Notes: generated by a model from the letters alone, not told the origin. DNA of 64,000 bases from Porticoccus sp905181945 (GCF_047729555.1 NZ_CP159825.1:930001-994000), one strand, 5' to 3'; counted from the stretch's first letter, positions 43,491 through 54,203 are shown. Numbers and translations are program-made.

Positions 43491-46400
43491 CTAGAATCTT
43501 AAGTGCACCATCTCGCTACCAACCATTTCTTTTAATCTCTGCAATAGTTCATCCTTAGGGGATACCAGCCATTTTTTATCTAGGGCTATTTCGCATAAAG
43601 CTTTAGGGTTGCTATAGCAAATACGAACTGGACATTTTCCTTCATTATATGGAAGCATAATTTCAGAAATATCACGAATAGTAAACTCCTGAAAATCCTC
43701 ATTGCTCAAGTCAATAACAATACTTTTTAAATGATTGAGCCGGGCCTCATACAAAGTATTAATTTGATCTGCGCGCATTTTAACTCCATCAGTATAATCG
43801 TCTATAGATACCTGCCCTTGCACCACTAAAAATTCATCTTTAATAATTTTTTCACGGCAGCTACTAAAAACATCAGAAAAAACTGCTACCTCAATTCGAG
43901 CACTTTTATCGTCGAGGGAAATAATGGCCATGCTATCGCCACTTCGTGTTCTGATCATTCTTGTACCCACAACCAAGCCCGCAACAGTCTGGGTAGATTT
44001 TTCTGGTTTTAATTCACAGATACGATGTCTGATAAAGCCGTCCAGCTCATCGATATACTCATCAGCTGGGTGTCCAGACACATATAGTCCCAATGTATCC
44101 CTTTCTCCCCCCAACCTTTCCTTGACAGTCTCACAACGAATATCATTAAAATTCTTGTACCCAAATTCAGGGGATAACTCTAACGCCTTGTCTCCAAAAA
44201 GATCTGTCATCCCGCTAACAGCGTTATGAGTCCGCTGCTCAGCCATCTTGACTGCCTCACTCATTGCTGCCAGCATAACTGCACGCTTAAACCCTATCTC
44301 GCCAATTGGCCCTATACTATCCATTGTCCCTGAACGGATAAGTGCTTCTAGAGAGCGTTTATTGATTTTTTTCCCATCTACCCTTGAGCAAAAATCAAAC
44401 AAGCTAACAAAGTCTCCGTCTTTATCTCTTGCAGAGATGATACTGTCGACAGGGCCCTCACCTAAGCCTTTGATAGCCCCAAGCCCATAGATCACTTCTC
44501 CCTGATCAGAGACCTTGAAACAGAAGGTGCTTCGATTAATATCTGGTGACAGCAGTGCTAAGCTTCGATCGCCGCACTCTTCAACCAACTTTACCACCTT
44601 GTCCGTATTTTGCATGTCAGCAGACAAAACTGCTGCCATAAATTCAGGCAAGTAATGTGCTTTTAGGTAAGCAGTTTGATAGGCAAGAAGCCCATATCCG
44701 GCAGAATGAGATTTATTAAAGCCATACCCAGCAAATTTTTCCACTAAATCAAATATTTTTATAGCAAGGCTAGGATCAATGCCTTGATTTTGCGCCCCTG
44801 TTTCAAAAATTTCTCGCTGTTTCGCCATCTCTTCTGGCTTCTTCTTACCCATGGCGCGGCGCAAAAGGTCTGCTTCACCCAAAGTATATCCAGCAAGAGT
44901 TTGAGCGATCTGCATTACCTGCTCTTGGTATACAATGACACCATAAGTGGGTTCTAAGATGGGCCTAAGACTTTCATGTTGAAATTTTTCATCAGGATAA
45001 GCAACTTTTGCTCTTCCATGTTTACGGTCAACAAAATCATCCACCATGCCAGACTCAAGCGGACCAGGCCTATATAAAGCCACTAACGCGACAATATCCT
45101 CAAAAGAATTGGGCTCTACGCGCTTCATTAAATCTTTCATGCCCTGGGACTCTAACTGAAATACAGCCGTTGTCTCGCCTTTCTGTATAAGGGTATAGGT
45201 TAAAGAGTCATCTAATGGAATATCATTAATTACAAGGGGCTCATTTTTTGTATTCTGCCCCCGCTGATTTACAATTTTTACGGCACAATCTATTATAGTG
45301 AGTGTTCTTAGCCCCAAAAAATCAAACTTTATCAAGCCTGCGCTTTCTACATCATCCTTATCAAACTGCGTAACAAGACCCTCTCCAGACTCATCACAGT
45401 ATAACGGAGAAAAATCTGTAAGTTTTGTTGGCGCAATAACAACACCTCCAGCATGCTTGCCTGCATTCCGAGTAATGCCCTCAAGCTGAAGTGCCATATC
45501 CCATATTTCTTGAGCTTCCTCGCTACTAGCTAAAAAATCTTTCAGGATATTTTCCTGCTCAACAGCCTTTTCAAGGGTCATCCCAATATCAGCGGGAATC
45601 ATTTTGGATAATCTATCTGCTAAACCATAAGGCTTGCCTTGGACTCTTGCTACATCACGAACTACAGCTTTAGCTGCCATTTTTCCGAAGGTAATAATTT
45701 GAGAAACAGCATCACGGCCGTATCGATCTGCAACATACGCAATAACCCTATCACGATTGTCCATGCAGAAATCTATATCGAAATCTGGCATAGAAACCCG
45801 CTCTGGATTCAAAAATCTCTCAAAAAGTAAGCCATACTGCAAGGGATCAAGGTCTGTAATACCAAGGGTGTAAGCAACTAAAGAGCCAGCTCCAGAGCCT
45901 CGACCGGGACCTACAGGAATGTCATTTTTTTTGGCCCACTGAATAAAGTCCATGACTATCAAAAAGTAGCCCTGATAGCCCATTTTAATAATAATTCCAA
46001 GTTCAAAGTGAAGTCGGTCAAAATATACTTTTCTTTCCTTCTCTAGGCTTTTGTCAAGAGTACCGAGTATTTTTGAGAGACGCTTTTCTAGCCCCTCCAC
46101 AGATAGTTTTTCAAAAAATACATCCTTCGTCAGCCCCTCTGGAACAGGATATTCAGGCAGGAAGGTTTCCCCTAGTTTAAGCTCCAGATTGCATCGCAAG
46201 GCAATCTCTATTGTATTTTCAATAGCTTCAGGTATATCGTTAAAAAGTTCAGTCATTTCTTCTGCTGAACGAAGGTGTTGCTCGTCACTATATGTGCGCA
46301 CCCTCCTAGGATCGTCTAACACATATCCCAGGCCAATACAGACTCTAGATTCATGGGCCTCGAAATGACTAGAATCAAGAAACCTAACATCGTTGGTGGC

Positions 46401-46988
46401 AACTAAAGGGCAATCAAACATCGAAGAAAGTTGTACTGCATTATGAATAAAATCCTCTTCGCCTGGCCGCCCAGTCCTATTCAGCTCCAAATAAAATCGC
46501 TCAGGCAGGACACTAAGCCAGCTTTGCAAGCACTCCTCAGCCTGCTTTTTGTTCCCAGATAGCAATGCTTGTCCAATATCACTTTGATGTCCGCCAAGTA
46601 CGATTAAGCCTTCTGATGATTCTTCGATCCAGCGCTTTTGAACCAAAGGCTCGCCACGCACTTGCCCCTCCTGGTAAGCGCGAGAGATCAGTCTTGTTAA
46701 GTTCTGATAACCCTGTAAATTCATCACTAGGAATGTAAGATCAAATGGTTTGATGCCCTCAATATTGCTTCGAACACGGAGGTCGGCGCCACAAATAGGT
46801 TTTATTCCGGAAAGATGTGCTGCTTTGTAAAATTTAATCAAACCAAAGAAGTTTGTAACATCTGTGAGGGCAACAGCAGGCATGCCTAGTTCAACCACCC
46901 TATTCACTAGAGGGTTTATGCGCACAAGGCCATCAACAAGAGAATACTCGCTATGCAGGCGGAGATGGACAAATGAAGGCGCAGACAT
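43491..46988 (-). CDS. dnaE: DNA polymerase III subunit alpha
   Basis: The replicative polymerase subunit. The 1165 residues match E. coli (1160). The N-terminal PHP domain starts FVHLRLHSEYSLVDGL. The polymerase core shows GPGRGSGAGSLVAY and the catalytic aspartates in MPDFDIDFCMD near residue 400. A helix-hairpin-helix region and OB fold follow. MTDLFG near residue 930 is a plausible beta-clamp motif, at the place of QADMF in E. coli. rnhB precedes it after 160 bp without an ORF. Confidence 0.97.
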   Translation of the reverse strand: MSAPSFVHLRLHSEYSLVDGLVRINPLVNRVVELGMPAVALTDVTNFFGLIKFYKAAHLSGIKPICGADLRVRSNIEGIKPFDLTFLVMNLQGYQNLTRLISRAYQEGQVRGEPLVQKRWIEESSEGLIVLGGHQSDIGQALLSGNKKQAEECLQSWLSVLPERFYLELNRTGRPGEEDFIHNAVQLSSMFDCPLVATNDVRFLDSSHFEAHESRVCIGLGYVLDDPRRVRTYSDEQHLRSAEEMTELFNDIPEAIENTIEIALRCNLELKLGETFLPEYPVPEGLTKDVFFEKLSVEGLEKRLSKILGTLDKSLEKERKVYFDRLHFELGIIIKMGYQGYFLIVMDFIQWAKKNDIPVGPGRGSGAGSLVAYTLGITDLDPLQYGLLFERFLNPERVSMPDFDIDFCMDNRDRVIAYVADRYGRDAVSQIITFGKMAAKAVVRDVARVQGKPYGLADRLSKMIPADIGMTLEKAVEQENILKDFLASSEEAQEIWDMALQLEGITRNAGKHAGGVVIAPTKLTDFSPLYCDESGEGLVTQFDKDDVESAGLIKFDFLGLRTLTIIDCAVKIVNQRGQNTKNEPLVINDIPLDDSLTYTLIQKGETTAVFQLESQGMKDLMKRVEPNSFEDIVALVALYRPGPLESGMVDDFVDRKHGRAKVAYPDEKFQHESLRPILEPTYGVIVYQEQVMQIAQTLAGYTLGEADLLRRAMGKKKPEEMAKQREIFETGAQNQGIDPSLAIKIFDLVEKFAGYGFNKSHSAGYGLLAYQTAYLKAHYLPEFMAAVLSADMQNTDKVVKLVEECGDRSLALLSPDINRSTFCFKVSDQGEVIYGLGAIKGLGEGPVDSIISARDKDGDFVSLFDFCSRVDGKKINKRSLEALIRSGTMDSIGPIGEIGFKRAVMLAAMSEAVKMAEQRTHNAVSGMTDLFGDKALELSPEFGYKNFNDIRCETVKERLGGERDTLGLYVSGHPADEYIDELDGFIRHRICELKPEKSTQTVAGLVVGTRMIRTRSGDSMAIISLDDKSARIEVAVFSDVFSSCREKIIKDEFLVVQGQVSIDDYTDGVKMRADQINTLYEARLNHLKSIVIDLSNEDFQEFTIRDISEIMLPYNEGKCPVRICYSNPKALCEIALDKKWLVSPKDELLQRLKEMVGSEMVHLRF

Positions 46989-47148
46989 AAAAAATTAAAC
47001 CTATAAAATGCCCTAATACCTAAGGCCAAATATATCTTGCATTGTATAAATTTACGACTTAACACAGATCGAAGTCTACTGCTTATCCTACTGCATCAGC
47101 CCCTATGATTATATAGAAAGAATAATTATACAAAGACAGTTGCAGTAC

Positions 47149-47754
47149 TTAAGCATCCATACTCTTAAAGGGTTCAAAGGACTTTCTGTGTATAAGGCTT
47201 GGGCCCAACCTCCCTATAGCCTCAAAATGTTTTTTTGTTCCGTAGCCTTTATGACAATCAAACCCATAACCTGGATATAACTTATCAAAAGCGATCATTT
47301 CTTCATCTCTGTGAACCTTGGCAAGAATTGATGCTGCGCTAATAGAGGGGACCTTGTCATCACCCTTAATTATAGACTCTGAAGCATAACGCCATAACGG
47401 CAAACGATTTCCATCAACCACAACATATTCTGGATCTATCCTTAATCCTTCAACGGCACGCTCCATAGCCATCATGGTTGCTTCAAGTATATTGAAGCGA
47501 TCTATTTCTTTCACCGTAGATCGCGCTACATTCCAGCACAGTGCTTTTTCTTTAATTTCAACAGCTAACTCTTGGCGACGTTTCTCAGAGAGTTTCTTTG
47601 AGTCTGCAAGCCCAAAAATAATATTTTCTGGGTGAAGGATAACTGCAGCAGAAAAAACATCGCCAGCCAAGGGGCCTCTGCCAGCCTCATCAACGCCAGC
47701 AAGCAACGAGCCTTGATATGCTAACCTGAGTACTTTTTTTTCAGCAAATACCAC
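47149..47754 (-). CDS. rnhB: ribonuclease HII
   Basis: Removes ribonucleotides from DNA and RNA primers. The type 2 RNase H motif is VDEAGRGPLAGDV near residue 21; VVVDGN, SISAASILAKVHRDE and the closing HRKSFEPFK are also typical. I chose GTG at 47754, since GAGAG lies at proper distance; TTG at 47760 is the alternative. About 201 residues, as in E. coli (198). It lies after lpxB. Confidence 0.95.
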   Translation of the reverse strand: MVFAEKKVLRLAYQGSLLAGVDEAGRGPLAGDVFSAAVILHPENIIFGLADSKKLSEKRRQELAVEIKEKALCWNVARSTVKEIDRFNILEATMMAMERAVEGLRIDPEYVVVDGNRLPLWRYASESIIKGDDKVPSISAASILAKVHRDEEMIAFDKLYPGYGFDCHKGYGTKKHFEAIGRLGPSLIHRKSFEPFKSMDA

Positions 47755-47824
47755 ACTCAAACTCTCAATCTATTTTAAATACCTAGTGACCCCAGCAGGC
47801 TACAAAAACAGCAGTCACCCATAC

Positions 47825-48967
47825 CTAGGGGGCGCCGATCAACGCCACCAGAGCCTTAGCCGCTGCTTCATTGCCACCACATTTTAGTGATTCATGGATA
47901 GATATAAACCTTTTTTGTAGCTTTTTTGCCTGCTCAGGGTGCTCAAAAAACCTCATTACTGCACCTGAAAGATTTTTTATAGTTGCGTTCTCTTCCAGGA
48001 ATTCCGGAACCAACGGTTCGCCCGCAAGAAGATTTGGTAGTGCCACATATTTAACTTTCACCATTCTTGAAACCAAGGCATAAGTTAGCCTTCCTAAGCG
48101 ATAAGCTACCACCATGGGTTTTTTTAAAAGCATAGCCTCTAGCGTCGACGTACCCGATGAGAGTAACACTACATCTGCTGCTGCCATCGCTAGGAGTGAC
48201 TGATCATCCAAAAGTACCACTTCCAGCAATGGATGATCATCTAGTATTTGATCTAACTGGGACTTGCGCTCTAGGGTAGCGGCAGGAATAATCACCTGCA
48301 AGTCAGGCAAGCTATTTTTGCAGTGTTGCGCTACATTTAAAAATAAACTCCCCAACTTCTGTATTTCTGATGCCCTGCTTCCAGGCATTAATGTTAGAAC
48401 TGGTCCATCGGTTAACCCTAATGCTTGACGCGCTTTATTTTTTTCCCCCTGTATTGGAAGCTCTTCCGCCAAGGGGTGCCCAACACATACTACAGGTATA
48501 CTATGTTGCTGATAAAAAGATTTTTCAAAAGGAAATAATGTAATCATTAGGTCGACAGCGCGAGCAATTTTTTTAACTCTGCCTTGCCTCCATACCCATA
48601 CAGAAGGACTTACGTAATGGGCAGTTTTAATACCTTTATTCCGTAATTTTTCCTCTAGGCCAAGATTGAAGTCTGGAGAATCAATACCCACTACGAGATC
48701 AAATTTTCCATCACAAAAATACTGAAACAAATTTTTTCTAATTCGAAATAATTCTGGTAGTCTTTTTAATGGCTCAATAAACCCCATCACAGAAAGCCTG
48801 TCGATAGGAAACAGTGACACAAAACCCTCTTTGGCCATCTTGGAGCCACCTATTCCCTCGAAAATTGCATCAGGGTAATAGACTTTTAGTGCGCAAATTA
48901 GCCCAGCGCCCAACTGATCGCCGGAAGATTCCCCTGCAACTATTCCTATTTTATAAGGCTGGATCAT
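47825..48967 (-). CDS. lpxB: lipid-A-disaccharide synthase
   Basis: A glycosyltransferase that joins UDP-2,3-diacylglucosamine and lipid X. Signatures are GIVAGESSGDQLGAGLI at the start, GIDSPDFN, YVSPSVWVWRQGR and LMPGSRASEIQ; a SSGTSTLEAMLLKKPMVVAY stretch binds the nucleotide sugar. The 380 residues match E. coli (382). It is 3 bp from lpxA. Confidence 0.96.
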   Translation of the reverse strand: MIQPYKIGIVAGESSGDQLGAGLICALKVYYPDAIFEGIGGSKMAKEGFVSLFPIDRLSVMGFIEPLKRLPELFRIRKNLFQYFCDGKFDLVVGIDSPDFNLGLEEKLRNKGIKTAHYVSPSVWVWRQGRVKKIARAVDLMITLFPFEKSFYQQHSIPVVCVGHPLAEELPIQGEKNKARQALGLTDGPVLTLMPGSRASEIQKLGSLFLNVAQHCKNSLPDLQVIIPAATLERKSQLDQILDDHPLLEVVLLDDQSLLAMAAADVVLLSSGTSTLEAMLLKKPMVVAYRLGRLTYALVSRMVKVKYVALPNLLAGEPLVPEFLEENATIKNLSGAVMRFFEHPEQAKKLQKRFISIHESLKCGGNEAAAKALVALIGAP

Positions 48968-48970
48968 AGC

Positions 48971-49747
48971 TTAGCGAATGATTCCGCGTGAAGACATTTT
49001 TACTGAATCTAACAATAGATTAACCTCAGAATATTGCGATGCAAGCACATGAAGCTTTATCAGCGCATCATCTAGCGAAAGTCCTTGGCGGTAAAGTATT
49101 TTGTACCCCTGCTTGATCGCTAAAATGGCGTCCTTGCTGAAACCTCTGCGTCTAAGACCTACTGAATTAATAGTTTTAGGTTCTGCAGGAGAGCCAAAAG
49201 CAGTAACGTAAGCAGGGACATCTTGGGGTAAAAATGCTGCCGGCCCAATTAAAGTATGTGCTCCAATAGAGACGAATTGATGCACTAGTACATAGCCCGA
49301 AAGAATTGCCCAGTCACCTAAATTAACATGGCCAGAGAGGGACGCGTTATTGACCAAAATACAGTTATTTCCCACCACGCAATCATGGCCTATATGCACA
49401 TAGGCCATCATCAAATTATTGCTACCGATAAGGGTCAAGCTATTATCCTGGACAGTCCCTCTGTGAATCGTAACCCCCTCACGAATAGTATTATTATCGC
49501 CTATCTCTAGTCGAGTGGGCTCTCCTGCGTACTTTAAATCTGGTGTATCCTCACCTATGGTAGAAAACTGAAAAATACGATTATTTTTACCTATAACAGT
49601 TGGGCCTTTTATGACAACATGAGCGTGGATCACGCTGCCGGCTCCAATTTTGACATTGGCACCTATAAGGGTCCAGGGTCCAACTTCGACGCCTTCAGCC
49701 AATTCTGCAGTAGGGTGAATGATTGCACTTGAGCTAATAAGAGACAT
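48971..49747 (-). CDS. lpxA: UDP-N-acetylglucosamine acyltransferase
   Basis: First step of lipid A synthesis: acylation of UDP-GlcNAc at O-3. A left-handed beta-helix of hexapeptide repeats covers about residues 1-185. The catalytic histidine is in AYVHIGHDCVVGN. GYVLVHQFVSIGAHTLIG follows, and the C-terminal helical part closes it. The 258 residues match E. coli (262). It lies between fabZ (5 bp) and lpxB. Confidence 0.96.
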   Translation of the reverse strand: MSLISSSAIIHPTAELAEGVEVGPWTLIGANVKIGAGSVIHAHVVIKGPTVIGKNNRIFQFSTIGEDTPDLKYAGEPTRLEIGDNNTIREGVTIHRGTVQDNSLTLIGSNNLMMAYVHIGHDCVVGNNCILVNNASLSGHVNLGDWAILSGYVLVHQFVSIGAHTLIGPAAFLPQDVPAYVTAFGSPAEPKTINSVGLRRRGFSKDAILAIKQGYKILYRQGLSLDDALIKLHVLASQYSEVNLLLDSVKMSSRGIIR

Positions 49748-49752
49748 AATCT

Positions 49753-50187
49753 TCAGGCCGACTTCAAAGCACAGAGTATGGTGGCCTCGCAGGCCAACTC
49801 GTTGTCAACGGTTGCTCTGCATTTGAATCGCCAAATTGTTCGCTTCACTGAGTCAATTTTTGCTTCTAACGTCAGCTTGTCTCCAGGTATAACCTGGCGC
49901 TTGAAGCGAACACCATCCACTCCAGCGAACAAATACAGCACATCATCGTCTGCATACTTGCCAGCAGTAACAAAACCCAGTACTCCTGCTGCTTGAGCCA
50001 TCGCTTCGATAATCATTACCCCTGGGAAAATTGGTGTACTAGGAAAATGCCCATTAAAAACATCCTCATTAGCTGTAATATTTTTATAGGCCAAAATTCT
50101 GTCACCCGGATCTATTTCTACAACACGATCCAACAAAAGGAATGGATATCTTTGGGGTAAACGCTTCTTTATATCATTTATATTCAT
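49753..50187 (-). CDS. fabZ: 3-hydroxyacyl-ACP dehydratase FabZ
   Basis: Dehydrates 3-hydroxyacyl-ACP in fatty acid elongation; it shares its substrate pool with LpxA and LpxD. Hot-dog fold with catalytic His in GHFPSTPIFPGVMIIEAMAQ and the Glu in the same stretch. I chose ATG 50187 (MNINDIKKRLPQRYPFLL), with GAGAT upstream; GTG at 50205 would add six residues. 144 residues (E. coli 151). Confidence 0.95.
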   Translation of the reverse strand: MNINDIKKRLPQRYPFLLLDRVVEIDPGDRILAYKNITANEDVFNGHFPSTPIFPGVMIIEAMAQAAGVLGFVTAGKYADDDVLYLFAGVDGVRFKRQVIPGDKLTLEAKIDSVKRTIWRFKCRATVDNELACEATILCALKSA

Positions 50188-50230
50188 TAAGTTATCTCTA
50201 GACACCTAAAAGGTAAAGTAGTACCGAAAG

Positions 50231-51244
50231 TTATATCTTTTTTTCTAATGCATTGAGCCGCTGAGCTAGGTCATTTAGCTCGTTGAAACGAACTGCATTT
50301 TTTTTCCATTTTTTCGTATGAGTCAGCATTATTCCTGATGAATATGAGCCCGGCTCAGATATTGACTGCCTAGCAATACTGCCGCCAGTAATTTGAACGT
50401 TATCGCAAATTTTTAAATGGCCTGATACTCCGGTTTGTCCGGCAAAAATACAATTTTTACCCACTACCGTACTTCCTGATATGCCGGAACATCCGGCAAT
50501 AGCTGTATTTTCACCAACATATACATTGTGAGCAATTTGCACATGATTATCGAAAATTACACCATCTTCAATAACGGTATCGCCGAGGGCTCCTCTGTCT
50601 ATAGTGGTGCAGGCACCGATTTCTACTCTCTTACCTATAACGACTCCACCTAACTGATGAATTTTTGTCCAATGGTTTGGGCTCCTAGCAAAACCAAATC
50701 CATCTGCCCCAATAACAGCGCCGCTATGCACAATGGTCTCACTACCTATGGTAACTCCATGATAAATAGAAACATTTGAATAAATCTTACAATAATCCCC
50801 AAGAATAGAGCCGTCGCCTATCGTAGTATTAGCACCCACCTGACAACTGGCACCAATAGTCACATTTTCTCCAAGCACTACATTTGGGCCTATCGCGGCA
50901 GTCTTGGAAATTTTAGCACTAACCGCAATAACTGCTGTCTGGTGGATGCCTGCTGCTACAATAGGTGCTTTATTAAAAAGCGCTGACACCAGCGCATAAG
51001 CAAGGTAAGGGGAGTCCACAACAAGTGCATTACCAGAATAATCCGATAAACCTGATCGCGAAATAATTACTGCCCCTGCTTTAGTACAAGATAAAAATTG
51101 CTTATAGAGAGGATTCGCCAAAAATGTTAATTCTGCCGAATCTGCTTTCTCTATAGTATTTAAGCCAGAAATTTTATACTGGCTGTCGCCTACTAGCTCT
51201 GCCTCTATGTGTTTAGCTATATAGTCTAATGAATAACTAGGCAT
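50231..51244 (-). CDS. lpxD: UDP-3-O-acylglucosamine N-acyltransferase
   Basis: Third step of lipid A synthesis, adding the amide-linked acyl chain. An N-terminal uridine-binding domain (residues 1-100) precedes a hexapeptide beta-helix. The catalytic histidine lies in FDNHVQIAHNVYVG, and GADGFGFA is typical. The 337 residues match E. coli (341), and a C-terminal helix closes it. It lies between skp and fabZ. Confidence 0.96.
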   Translation of the reverse strand: MPSYSLDYIAKHIEAELVGDSQYKISGLNTIEKADSAELTFLANPLYKQFLSCTKAGAVIISRSGLSDYSGNALVVDSPYLAYALVSALFNKAPIVAAGIHQTAVIAVSAKISKTAAIGPNVVLGENVTIGASCQVGANTTIGDGSILGDYCKIYSNVSIYHGVTIGSETIVHSGAVIGADGFGFARSPNHWTKIHQLGGVVIGKRVEIGACTTIDRGALGDTVIEDGVIFDNHVQIAHNVYVGENTAIAGCSGISGSTVVGKNCIFAGQTGVSGHLKICDNVQITGGSIARQSISEPGSYSSGIMLTHTKKWKKNAVRFNELNDLAQRLNALEKKI

Positions 51245-51283
51245 TTTTTATCTGCTTCAATATATTTCTTTCGCTCAAGAGAG

Positions 51284-51805
51284 TTATTTCATTTTCTTGT
51301 TAAGCCGATCGATCAGCTTTGATGTGTAATCTACATTCGCGCCACCAAAGATAGCTGTCTCTTTCCTAAGAAGGAGTGTTATTTCTTCCTCCTTGATCAT
51401 CTCTTGCAGGGCCTCTTTGATCTTATCTTCCATGGCTTTCACAACTCTTGTCTGTAATGCTTTTTGCTCAGATTGAAGTTTTTTCTGAATTAGCTCTATA
51501 TCTGCCCTGAGAAAACCCATATTTTTTTGAGCATCCTGATTCTGCTGGGCAGACCAGGTCATGCCCTTGTTTTCTATCTCTGTATTTAGTTTCTTAACTT
51601 CCTCCAATAGGCCGTCAAACTTCGATTTCATGGCTGAAAATTCTTTACTTGTTTCTATTTTTTTAAACTCAGCTAAAGCATATTCGGTATTAAACAACGC
51701 AGCATCTGGGGCCACGATGCCTATCTTCATAATGGACTGCTCTGCAGTAACGTTTACTGAGATTAACGTCGCCAAGGTCAATATTAATATATTTGCTATA
51801 CGCAC
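51284..51805 (-). CDS. skp: periplasmic chaperone Skp (OmpH family)
   Basis: Holds unfolded outer-membrane proteins in the periplasm on their way to BamA. A signal peptide ends at about residue 21 (VNVTAEQ). A short beta segment (KIGIVAPDAAL) follows and then a long coiled coil rich in Lys and Glu (about residues 50-140). The 173 residues are close to E. coli (161). The start is GTG at 51805 with AAGGAG 6 bases upstream. It sits just after bamA. Confidence 0.92.
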   Translation of the reverse strand: MRIANILILTLATLISVNVTAEQSIMKIGIVAPDAALFNTEYALAEFKKIETSKEFSAMKSKFDGLLEEVKKLNTEIENKGMTWSAQQNQDAQKNMGFLRADIELIQKKLQSEQKALQTRVVKAMEDKIKEALQEMIKEEEITLLLRKETAIFGGANVDYTSKLIDRLNKKMK

Positions 51806-51866
51806 TTTCTTCTCCTTATAAGTTTAAATCTAGTTATTATTTTTTTATGCAGGTTCCTACTATACT

Positions 51867-54203
51867 TTAAAATCCACCACCCATATTAAACTGGAATGTT
51901 TCTTTTTCATCCTCTTTTCCTGTATTAAAAGGCACTGCAAAACTAACAGATATGGGACCAAAACTACTCTTCCATGTACCCCCAATGCCCATAGAATACC
52001 TCAAGTCTGCTAAATCTGGCTCTTGGCAAAAGTCCTCTGAAGTGTTTCCACAGTCATCGGAAAAGACATTACCAGCGTCCATGAAGACGGTCATTTGAAC
52101 AAGTCTCTTATCCTTCAAAAATGGCATAGGGAATAAAACTTCTGCTGTACCCTCCATAACAACATTGCCACCAAAAGGCTCGGCTTCATGTTCGTAGCCG
52201 GCCGTCAGAGGAACGTCTCTCGGGCCAAGTGTATTTTGCTCGAAACCACGAACTGAACCATTACCTCCTGAATAAAAGTTCTTGAAAAATGGAAGATTTT
52301 CAGTGTTGCCGTAACCATCTCCATAGCCAAAATTTGAATGTAGATGCAGAGTGAGGTCTCTGCTTAATGAATGAAAAAATTGACCATCATAGTTAAACTT
52401 ATAATAATTCAGATCACCCGCCGGCAAAGTTAACTCTGCTGATATTCTGTGCGATTGACCCCTTGTTGCATCAAGGCCTGCGCCGTTAAGAGTGGACACC
52501 CCCCAGGATAAATTACTAGTAAATATATGGTAATCTTCTCCTTCTTCATCTAAAAATTTTTCCATAAGTCTTGTCTTGAAGGATCCGCCAGAATCAAGCT
52601 CAAGATTTTCATATCCAAGCCCAAAACCAATATTTTGAACTTCAGATATAGGGTAGCTGAATGAAGTAGAGGCCCCTTGGCTTTCTGTCGTATAGCTAGA
52701 TATGTTTCCTTCGTCATAATCTTTCTTTTGTGCAAAAACCATAAAGCCCGCACTAACACCGTCATCTGTAAAATATGGATCCGAATAATTCAAGGATAAA
52801 TTTGTTTGGAAGCCATTTTGACTTAAACCTAGTTTTAATCTGTTGCCGGTACCGAGGAAATTACTTTCCGCTATATTGGCGCCCAGGGTAAGTCCATATG
52901 TCTGCGCAAACCCCAAGCTTGCTCCGACAGTTCCTGAGGGTTGCTCCTCCACTGTATAAAAAACATCGACTTGATCACTTACCCCAGGAACAGGACGAGT
53001 TTCAGATTCTACCGACTTAAAAAATCCTATTCGCTGCAGTCGATTCTTGGACCACGCAATCTTCTCACTAGAAGCAGTAGCACCTTCGATTTGACGCATT
53101 TCTCGTCGCAAAACTTCATCCATTGTTTTGGTATTTCCACGAAACTCAATCCGTCTGACATAAGCTCGGGTTCCAGGATCTATGTAAAATGTCAATTGGG
53201 TAGTTTTGGCTTTTTCATCCATCTGGGTGACGCCCTTAACCTCAGCGAAAGCGTATCCATCGTTACCTAGCCGAGCAGAAATTCTTTCTGCTGAGCGGGT
53301 CATAATCACCTGAGAAAACGTTTCTCCCTTCTTCTGAATAATCAATTCCCTAATCTCATCCTCGGATATAGTAGGATTACCAGCGAGAAGAATTTCAGAA
53401 ACAGTGTAAATACTGCCTTCGTTTATATTTATTGTTATAAAGACTGACTTGCGATTTGGGCTAATAGTTACCTGGGTAGACTGTATTGAAAAATCAAGAT
53501 AACCTCTATTAAGATACCAAGATTCCAGTCTTTCTATGTCTCCAGTTAACTTCTCTCGATTATATTTATCATCTTGAGCAATAAAAGATAATAAATTAGA
53601 TTTCTTTAATTCAAACAAAATCTTAAGGGTGTCGTCATCGAAATCTTTATTTCCAACAATATTAATACCTGATATTGCTGCAACATCACCTTCATCTATT
53701 TTAATCGTTACTACCACCCTGTTTTGAGGGAGCTCCTCAACGTCTATGTCGATTCCAGCACCATATCTACCCTGCTTTACGTACTGTCGCTCAAGTTCTT
53801 GACTCATTCCCTCTAGAATTGCCTGACGAAAAATCTGCCCCTCAGCCAATCCAGCATCACTCAAAGACGTTATTAAGGTCTCCTCTGGAATGGCCGTATT
53901 GCCCTCAATAATCAACTTAGCTACCGCAGGCCTCTCTGAAACGGAAATAATTAACACGCCATCATCGCGAGAAATTTTTATATCATCAAAAAATCCTAAT
54001 CGAAATAAATCTCTTGTAAGATTACGAATATTTTCACTATCAATGGTATCTCCAACGCTGACAGTCAGTGAGGAGAATATAGTGCCCGATGAAACGCGCT
54101 CAAGGCCATCGACTCTGATGTCTTCAATTTGAAATATCTCTGCGCGAACATTGAGAGAAACCACGAGCAGGCATAAAAAAAGGAAAAGGGATTTCATTGA
54201 CAT
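51867..54203 (-). CDS. bamA: outer membrane protein assembly factor BamA
   Basis: The essential beta-barrel insertase. A signal peptide (LFLFLCLLVVSLNVRAE) is followed by five POTRA domains (about residues 24-420, starting FQIEDIRVDGLERV) and a 16-strand barrel with the loop 6 VRGF motif (SVRGFEQNTLGPRD). It ends in a C-terminal Phe (MGGGF). I chose ATG 54203, with AAGAG 7 bases upstream; TTG at 54206 is possible. 778 residues (E. coli 810). Confidence 0.96.
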   Translation of the reverse strand: MSMKSLFLFLCLLVVSLNVRAEIFQIEDIRVDGLERVSSGTIFSSLTVSVGDTIDSENIRNLTRDLFRLGFFDDIKISRDDGVLIISVSERPAVAKLIIEGNTAIPEETLITSLSDAGLAEGQIFRQAILEGMSQELERQYVKQGRYGAGIDIDVEELPQNRVVVTIKIDEGDVAAISGINIVGNKDFDDDTLKILFELKKSNLLSFIAQDDKYNREKLTGDIERLESWYLNRGYLDFSIQSTQVTISPNRKSVFITININEGSIYTVSEILLAGNPTISEDEIRELIIQKKGETFSQVIMTRSAERISARLGNDGYAFAEVKGVTQMDEKAKTTQLTFYIDPGTRAYVRRIEFRGNTKTMDEVLRREMRQIEGATASSEKIAWSKNRLQRIGFFKSVESETRPVPGVSDQVDVFYTVEEQPSGTVGASLGFAQTYGLTLGANIAESNFLGTGNRLKLGLSQNGFQTNLSLNYSDPYFTDDGVSAGFMVFAQKKDYDEGNISSYTTESQGASTSFSYPISEVQNIGFGLGYENLELDSGGSFKTRLMEKFLDEEGEDYHIFTSNLSWGVSTLNGAGLDATRGQSHRISAELTLPAGDLNYYKFNYDGQFFHSLSRDLTLHLHSNFGYGDGYGNTENLPFFKNFYSGGNGSVRGFEQNTLGPRDVPLTAGYEHEAEPFGGNVVMEGTAEVLFPMPFLKDKRLVQMTVFMDAGNVFSDDCGNTSEDFCQEPDLADLRYSMGIGGTWKSSFGPISVSFAVPFNTGKEDEKETFQFNMGGGF